Source of the DNA: Dysidea avara
Taxonomy: Eukaryota; Porifera; Demospongiae; Dictyoceratida; Dysideidae
Assembly (NCBI RefSeq): GCF_963678975.1
Contig: NC_089275.1
Coordinates: 17,806,220 to 17,870,219, forward strand
Length of the DNA: 64,000 bases
Direction of reading: 5' to 3'
The position numbers were made by a program, and so were the translations under genes. Shown here piece by piece: positions 57,856-64,000 of the stretch (positions within the stretch are counted from its first letter, which is position 1; each line of letters opens with the position of its first letter). Under the pieces are notes generated by a model. The model made no database searches. It had not been told where the DNA came from and saw only the letters and a program-made list of their open reading frames with translations.

Positions 57856-58590
57856 ACATTTTTTCAGCCCATTATCAGTATGCCAAGGGTGCACGACTGT
57901 ATTGCCAGCTGATGATGCAACTCGAAACTTCAAAACCTTTGAAAGTTTTACAGCCCATGGGAACCATGTTGTCTGTTACTCTTGTCATGAATGGTCCGGT
58001 ACCTGGTGTGACATCAGTATTGAGTAGAGACTGATGAAGGCGGCCAAGTCAGAAGGTGGGTTGAGCAGAGGGAGAATGAGGAATAGTGATTTTGGCCACA
58101 AGTGTTGGATATAAACCCTCAACCACTTTTCTTATATCAATGACTGCATGGAAGAGGGTATCAAGAAACATGGTCCACTCCACAAAGACCTTGCCAAAAC
58201 ATGGATGAAGCAAGACACTGAAGCAATTGGACCTGTCCGCAAATGGCTAGAGAAAAACAACCCCTTTGACCTTGATTGTGACAAACAGTTGCTTGTATCC
58301 TTCTCAACAGGATTCACAAGCACTGCAGATGATACAGTCATTGCTGAGAGAGCGGCTGAAGTAAGGAGGCAAGATGTCGATAAACCTTGACAGAAGGTCT
58401 GTGACATCTATCATGCAGGTAAAGTTCAAGGTACAGGCCATGTCATCGCTCAGAAAGATTCCAAACAGGTCATGAAAAGAAGCTTCACATAGACTCACTT
58501 AAGTTGTTCAACTGACTGATAATCGTTTCTCAAAGGGATATGACAGTCTGTGGCATATTGTATACTTGTATGATGTGAAATAATAAGAAT
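57856..58590 (+). pseudogene. Decayed gene of an unrecognised, possibly multicopy family
   Basis: One frame runs from about 57851 to 58390 with only TAG at 58025-58027 and TAA near 58112. Pieces: FFSPLSVCQGCTTVLPADD, NHVVCYSCHEWSGTWCDISI, KKHGPLHKDLAKTWMKQD, EKNNPFDLDCDKQLLVSFST, GFTSTADDTVIAERAAEV. A shift near 58375 leads to RSVTSIMQVKFKVQAMSSLR, then two TGA codons and LIIVSQRDMTVCG. CX2C pairs suggest zinc binding in the N-terminal part. I have an impression of similar uncharacterised proteins in sponges and corals but cannot name them. Confidence 0.55.
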
Positions 58591-58613
58591 CAATTAGTCT
58601 CGTGAGTACCACA

Positions 58614-58627
58614 TGGTGTCAGAAGTG
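58614..58627 (+). promoter_or_regulatory. Likely LTR-retrotransposon primer binding site
   Basis: TGGTGTCAGAAGTG begins with TGG (complement of tRNA CCA) directly after ACCACA, the usual LTR-end CA, about 80 bases before the gag ATG. Only a partial LTR can precede it. Confidence 0.5.
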
Positions 58628-58704
58628 CTTGATGTCTCTGTCATTTTAGCAAAGTTAATGCTGTGCTATTTGTTCATTTTCTCTTGAAACTGTTATGCAA
58701 CGGC

Positions 58705-59851
58705 ATGGCAGGTAGCTTGTGTAAACCACCGGACCCAGTTTCTTTCGATGGAAGCGCCGCATGAAATTGGCAGGAATTTGAAGAACAATTAAAGTGGTTC
58801 ATCAAGGGATCTGAATGTGGCGAGAAATCTGATGCAGTGAAGATTGGCATTATGCTCACTTGTGCTGGCAAGTGCGCTAGAGAAATTTATAAAACACTTC
58901 AGGAGGGTGGAAGACGGAAATAAAATGAAATTCGACAAAGTACAAAAGGCGTTTCGTGATCATTGCCAGCCACGGAAGAATGTCCTGGATGAACGTCATA
59001 AATTCTGGAATCTACAGCAAGACAAAGGTGAAACAGTTGATGCCTATACCACGAGACTCAGATTGCAAGCTGACTATTGTGATTATGACAAGGAAGGATG
59101 GCCAGCTGTTGTCAAGAATGAAATAGTACGAGACAAGTTTGTAATTGGTCTATGAGACAATAATCTCAAAGAGTGTTTACCGCGTGAGGCCGACTTCTCT
59201 TTAGGCAAAATTGTCACATTAGCCCAGACGACGAAATCTTCACAACGACACATAAGAGAAATGACTGTCAGTAGATCCAACAACAAATCAACTGACACAG
59301 TGCAAGTGTCTTGTGGTCAATGTGGACGTAAACACAAGCCTAGAGAGTGTCCAGCCTATGGCCAATGATGCTCCATATGTAACAAGTATAATCCCTTTGC
59401 TCATGTCTGCTGCAGCAGAAATCAGACTCCTCAATCCAGACCAAAGGCCACTCCTCAAACAAAGTCAAAAAAGAAATGACATGCTATCGTTGAAAGTCAG
59501 AAATCAACTGATACTAAAGACTCAGATGGCGAGCCAGTATTAGTCACTGACGCACTTAAATTTCACAGAATCTCAGAATCCATGTGGCTCTCAACAATCA
59601 GTGTCCTTGGAAATAAGATCACATTCAAGCTGGACACGGGTGCAGAAGCTAGTGTACTTCCACTGAAGGTATTTAACCATCTGAAAGATAAGCCTATGCT
59701 TACTAACACACCAACAAAACTACCTGCTTTTGGAGGGTCTGTACTCACACCCATTGGCACATGTGTCCTTGAATGTGGAGGGAAGCTTGCTACTTCTGCT
59801 GCTAGATTTTTTGTTGTCTCTAATGAAGCTCAACCCGACTTGTTCCCTTAG
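58705..59851 (+). pseudogene. Ty3/Gypsy-like gag-protease relic
   Basis: It opens at ATG 58705 (MAGSLCKPPDPVSFDGSAA). There is a TGA at 58762, a frame change near 58905, then one frame to 59851 with TGA at 59153, 59366 and 59477. Features in order: a gag helical region (DERHKFWNLQQDKGETVDAY), a double zinc knuckle with the CPAYG linker (CGQCGRKHKPREC, then CSICNKY), in which the second knuckle has NPFAHVC where NHFAKVC is usual, and a retroviral-type aspartic protease with FKLDTGAEASVLPL (active-site DTGA). It is cut off after the protease by a palindromic sequence; no reverse transcriptase or 3' LTR remains. All in-frame stops except the last are TGA. Confidence 0.85.
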
Positions 59852-59922
59852 TTATCCAGTAGGGAAACTTGTTCGCAGGTTTCCCTACTGGATAACTTGC
59901 GAACAAGTTATCCAGTAGGGAA
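59851..59922. repeat. Nested A-B-A'-B'-A inverted repeat
   Basis: A (GTTATCCAGTAGGGAAAC), B (TTGTTCGCA), A' (complement of A), B' (TTGCGAACAA), then A again (59907-59922). A' can pair with either copy of A, so two mutually exclusive stems are possible. It directly abuts the end of the gag-protease relic. Confidence 0.85.
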
Positions 59923-59984
59923 TAATAGACATGTAATAAATATATGTATACAATTTGTATAATTACTGAAAAATTCAAAAACAG
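59923..59984. other. Short AT-rich spacer
   Basis: Nothing recognised. Confidence 0.3.
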
Positions 59985-60114
59985 TTGAAGTATTAAAAAT
60001 CTGCTTTGTCTTTTTATTCTTCCTGTGATAAAGAAAAAGGATAGGTTAAAAAAGTTCCAAAGCCGGCCTATGGCTGGCTTTGGAGTATACAAATACAAAA
60101 AGAAGTGATATCTA
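59985..60114 (+). repeat. Tail unit without satellite
   Basis: TTCTTCCTGTGATAAAG, then a hairpin CCAAAGCCGGCC/GGCTGGCTTTGG, then TATACAAATACAAAAAG, abutting the palindromic MITE as at 40551. Confidence 0.75.
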
Positions 60115-60422
60115 ATCAAAAACAGCCAAGCTGTAAAAAAAGGTGCAGCCCCTAAAAGGCCATGGTGAAAAAAGATGTGAAATCCAAGGTGGCAGCCAAG
60201 AAATGGCTATTATGGTGGGTTAATGGTAAAAGTTTTAATAACAACAATTCAGGTGAATTTAGTGCTGAAACACAAATTCACATGAATTGTTATTAAAATT
60301 TTTTTCATTAACCTACCATCACAGCCATTTCTTGGCCGCCACCTTGGATTTCACACCTTTTTTCACCATGGCCTTTTAGGGGCCACGCCTTTTTTTTACA
60401 GCTTGGCTGTTTTTGATTAGAT
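60115..60422. mobile_element. Palindromic MITE, second complete copy
   Basis: Arms ATCTAATCAAAAACAGCCAA and complement, about 145 bases each, loop near TTTAGTGCTGAAACACAAA. Confidence 0.9.
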
Positions 60423-60526
60423 TACTTAATTTTTAAGGTTACGGGTTACCCAGTAAATAATTTTGTAGGCGCTTTGCTTATAGTTCTGTTTTAACCGTTT
60501 TGCACGGAAGAACACACTAAAATAAC

Positions 60527-60670
60527 ATGGCATACCAACGTACAAGAAATACCAAAAGCGGCGATACACTCAACAAGAGATGCGCTTGTACAGAAATGCA
60601 GGCACTAAACAGCGAAACTGTTGAGTTGATATTCATCAAAAACCAGGTTTCATGGGAAGCCACGCCATGA
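60527..60670 (+). CDS. Short open frame, 47 residues, CpG-rich
   Basis: ATG at 60527 to TGA at 60668-60670: MAYQRTRNTKSGDTLNKRCA, then TEMQALNSETVELIFIKNQ. An AACCAG/GTTTCA boundary inside could be a weak donor. It sits in a 440 bp unique island between repeats and may be a first exon. No family recognised. Confidence 0.28.
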   Translation: MAYQRTRNTKSGDTLNKRCACTEMQALNSETVELIFIKNQVSWEATP

Positions 60671-60867
60671 TATTTAGCATTAATAAGCTATTACTTAGTG
60701 ATTTCTAGGTCCTCACGAACGAATTGAGTTGTTATCCGATTGTAACAGCACTGTAGTGCACTCGCGGTATTTCCGTAGCAGAACTAATCGCCATTATCCT
60801 TGAAAGATACGATAATTAACCAGCCTCTAGTCAGTTTTCCCACAAAGTCTCCACAACAGGACCTAGA

Positions 60868-61665
60868 TCAAGACACACGATAGTGTGTCGTGCGGCCCAA
60901 GAAGCCGGCGTGCCACACCGTGAGTATATTTACAGGAAGAGAGTAAACGCGATTTTCACACCTTTGTAGCTCCGTGATTCCTTATCCTATTGAAACCAAA
61001 GTTGCTACAGAAATGCCGGCTAGGTAGGGGAGTCCACATACCAAATTGAAGAAAATCGCTCCAGCCATTTCCGAGATACGAGCGGCCAAAGTTTGGGTTT
61101 TTTTCTTGGTTTTTTTCTTCTTCTACTTCTTCTTTTCGCACACTTTGCAAAATCCGCAATAAAACACGAATGCGTGCTTGGATCGGGCTGAAATTTGGCA
61201 CACTTAAAGGGCTCATTAAGGCGAATCTCAGTACTAAGTTTGGTAGGAATCCGATGAACATTCGCGGAGTTATGACCAATTATTTGCGTAAAATAAGGTC
61301 GAAGGTCTGTCACGCCCACAGGGTAAACCGCTTGAAGGAATGACCTGAAAATTGCTATGTAGATGGAGTAACTATCGTAGGAGTGCCTTTTTGTGGTTTG
61401 AAAGGAATCCAGTTAAAGGCCATCGAGATATGACACAAAACCCAACCTATGTCACAATTACGCGATGGACTTTTATGAATAAAAAAACTATTAGTTTTCA
61501 CGCCTACCAGGGAAACCGCTTAGAACAGTGAGCTGAAAATCGGTGTGTAACTGGAATAATTATCATAGAAAGTCCTTGCAGTAGTACAGAAGAATCGGAT
61601 TACAAACCACTGAGATATGATTCCAAAGCCAACTACGTGTAGCATATGCGAGATCGAGATACTCT
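60868..61665 (+). mobile_element. Head unit 4, complete reference copy
   Basis: Starts TCAAGACACACGATAGTGTG after CTAGA and runs 798 bases to the junction motif GAGATCGAGATACTCTAATA. This copy has no insertion and defines the empty site for the LINE in head 1. Confidence 0.88.
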
Positions 61666-64000
61666 AATAGAACAGTCACCCTAATAAAGCATTCAGCTAC
61701 GTTTATAACTTACTCCATTATAGAATTATATGGCATTGCAAGTTATTCTGTAGGGACTTCAGCTACAAACAGTTAATCTTATAGACAATTCAGCTACAAG
61801 CAAGTCATCCTGTAGAGAGTTCAGCTACAAATATATTGCTGTAGAGATTCAGAACATTATAAGTCACACTGAAGAGAATTCAACTATAAACAAGTCACCT
61901 TGTAGAGAGTTCAGCTACAACAAGTCACTCTGTAGAGAATTCAGCTACAAACAAGTCACTGCGTAAAGGGTTCAGCTACAAAAAAGCTACCTAGTAGAGA
62001 GTTCATCTAGATCAGCTACAAACAAGTTACTTTATGCAATGTTCAACTACAAGTAAGTCACTCTGTAGAGAGTTCAGCTACAAACAAGTCACTGTGGAGA
62101 GAGAGTTCAGCAACCAATCAAAAAACCACCATGTAAAAGAGTTCAGCTATACAAACAAGATATAACTCTATAGAGAGATCAAGTAGAAACTTAACAGATC
62201 ACACTGTAGAGAGTTCAGCTAGAAACAAGTCATCCAGACTGAGTAGAGAGATCAACTAGAAAACATCACCTTGTAGAGAGTTCAAATCACCCTGCAGATA
62301 GTTCAGCTACAAACAAATCACCCTATAGAGAGATCAGCTAGAAGAAGTCACCTTGTAAAGAGTTTAGCTACAAAGAAACTACCATGTAGAGAATTCAGCT
62401 ATCAACAGATCATCCTGTCGAGAGTTCAGCTAGAAACAAGTCATCATGTAGAGAGATCAACTAAAAGAAGTTACCTTGTAGAGTGTTCAGCTACAAAGAA
62501 ACAACCATGTAGAAAGTTCAGCTGCAAACAAATCAAACTGTACAGAGTTCAGCTACAAACAAATCACCCTGTAGAGAGATCAGCTAGAAACAAGTAACCG
62601 TGTAGAGAAATCAACTAGAAGAAGTTACCTTGTAGAGAGTTCAGCTTCAAACAAACCATCATGTAGAGAGTTCAGCCGCAAACAAATCATCCTGTAGTGA
62701 GTTCAGCTACGAAAGGATCACCCTGTAGAGAGTTCAGCTAGAAACAAGTCATCCTGTAGATTGAGAGATCGCTAGAAGAAGCTACCTTGTAGAGAGTTCA
62801 GCTACAAAGAAAGCACCATGTAGAGAGTTCAGCTGCAAACAAATCGAATTGTAGAGAGTTTAGCTACCAAGAAATCACCCTGTAGAGAGTTCAGCTAGAA
62901 ACAAGTTATCCTGTAAAGAGATCAGCTAGAAGAGGTTACTTTGTAGAGTGTTCAGCTATGAACAAACCATCATGTAGAAAGTTCAGCTGCAAACAAATCA
63001 CCCTACAGAGAGTTCAGCTACAAGAAGATCGCTCTATAGAGAGTTCAGCTAGAAGAAGTCACCTTGTAGAGAATTCAGCTGCAAAGAAACCACCATCTAG
63101 ATAGTTCAGCTGTAAACAAATCATCCTGTAGAGAGTTCAGCTACGAACAGATCACCCGGTAGAGTTCAGCTAGAAACAAGTCCCCCTGCAGAGATCAGCT
63201 AGAAACAAGTTATCCTGTAGAGAGACTAGCTAGAACAAATCACTTTGTATGTAGAAAGTTCAGCTACAAAAAAAATCACCCTGTAGAGAGGTCAGCTACA
63301 AACAAATCTCCCTGTAGAGAGATCAGCTAGAAGAAGTTACCTTGTGGAGAGTTCAGCTACAAAGAAACCATCATGTAGAGTGTTCAGCTGCAAACAAATC
63401 ACCTGTAGAGAGTTCAGCTACAAACAAATCTCTCTGTAGAGAGATCAGCTAGAAGAAATTACCTTGTAGAGAGTTCAGCTACAAAGAAACCATCATGTAG
63501 AAAGTTCAGCTGCAAACAGATCACCTGTAGAGAGTTCAGCTACAAACAAATCTCCCTGTAGAAAGGTCAGCTAGAAGAAGTCACCTTGTAGAGAGTTCAG
63601 CTAGAAACAAATCACCCTGTAGAAAGATCAGCTAGAAGGAGTTACCTTGTGGAGAGTTCAGCTACAAAGAAACCATCATGTAGAGAGTTCAGCTGCAAGC
63701 AAATCACCTGTAGAGAGTTCAGCTACAAACAAATCTCTCTGTAGAGAGATCAGCTAGAAGAAATTACCTTGTAGAGAGTTCAGCTACAAAGAAACCATCA
63801 TGTAGAGAGTTCAGCTGCAAACAGATCACCTGTAGAGAGTTCAGCTACAAACAAATATCCCTGTAGAAAGGTCAGCTAGAAGAAGTCACCTTGTAGAGAG
63901 TTCAGCTACAAACAAATCACCCTGTAGAAAGATCAGCTAGAAGAAGTTACCTTGTGGAGAGTTCAGCTACAAAGAAACCATCATGTAGAGAGTTCAGCTG
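61666..64000 (+). repeat. Satellite array 6, continues past the window
   Basis: Junction motif, degenerate first monomers, then regular 30-31 bp monomers. From about 63290 a higher-order block of about 310 bases repeats twice (AAATCTCYCTGTAGARAG, GAAGAAGTCACCTTG, CATCATGTAGAGAG in order). It reaches the right edge. Confidence 0.95.

Noticed and set aside
1-64000. tRNA or rRNA genes
   Set aside because: No cloverleaf with T-loop (GGTTCRANNCC) or rRNA core motif was noticed by eye; a covariance-model scan would be decisive.

Overview
The window is AT-rich, intron-bearing animal DNA, most likely from a sponge (Porifera). The evidence is the secreted fibrinogen-related proteins, short exons with GT-AG borders, many MITEs (short non-autonomous DNA transposons) and decayed metazoan-type LINE and Ty3/Gypsy fragments. 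No bacterial operon, rRNA or tRNA gene was seen. The phylum is inferred from protein style and is not proven.

Layout. 1-5.1 kb: the last exon of a minus-strand gene at the left edge, a near-perfect 0.8 kb palindromic element, and a decayed plus-strand gene whose three consecutive exons (3698-4696) agree in phase but carry a UGA. 5.6-12.7 kb: three minus-strand fibrinogen-domain genes. Two are intact. The third is a recent duplicate killed by a CGA-to-TGA stop, a 1-base deletion and a 580 bp hAT-like insertion with a perfect 8 bp target-site duplication. 12.7-35.7 kb: mostly non-coding, with MITEs, minisatellites, degenerate LINE pieces and isolated exon-like segments (16.5, 20.8-21.2, 25.3 and 33.7-34.0 kb).

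35.8-64 kb is dominated by one undescribed-looking composite repeat. An approximately 0.8 kb conserved 'head' begins TCAAGACACAC with a small hairpin. It is followed by a short junction motif and then 0.5-3.3 kb of a 30-31 bp satellite. In some copies an AT-rich tail and a palindromic MITE follow. Five heads and about 13 kb of satellite are present. Copies face each other, giving a 14 kb inverted structure (35784-49930) and a second orientation switch near 53.8 kb. A LINE fragment sits in the head/satellite junction, a retroelement fragment in another head, a 251 bp MITE in the satellite, and a plausible host exon (44728-44940) in the spacer of the large palindrome. Between arrays (57-60.4 kb) lie a truncated LINE, a decayed unknown gene and a Ty3/Gypsy gag-protease relic.

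The junction motif (core CTCTATTAGAG) also recurs at many loci outside the arrays and inside unrelated MITEs. It resembles a satellite monomer and may be the seed from which the satellite grew. All calls come from reading the sequence by eye. Similarity is to family features I recognise; no database search was run.
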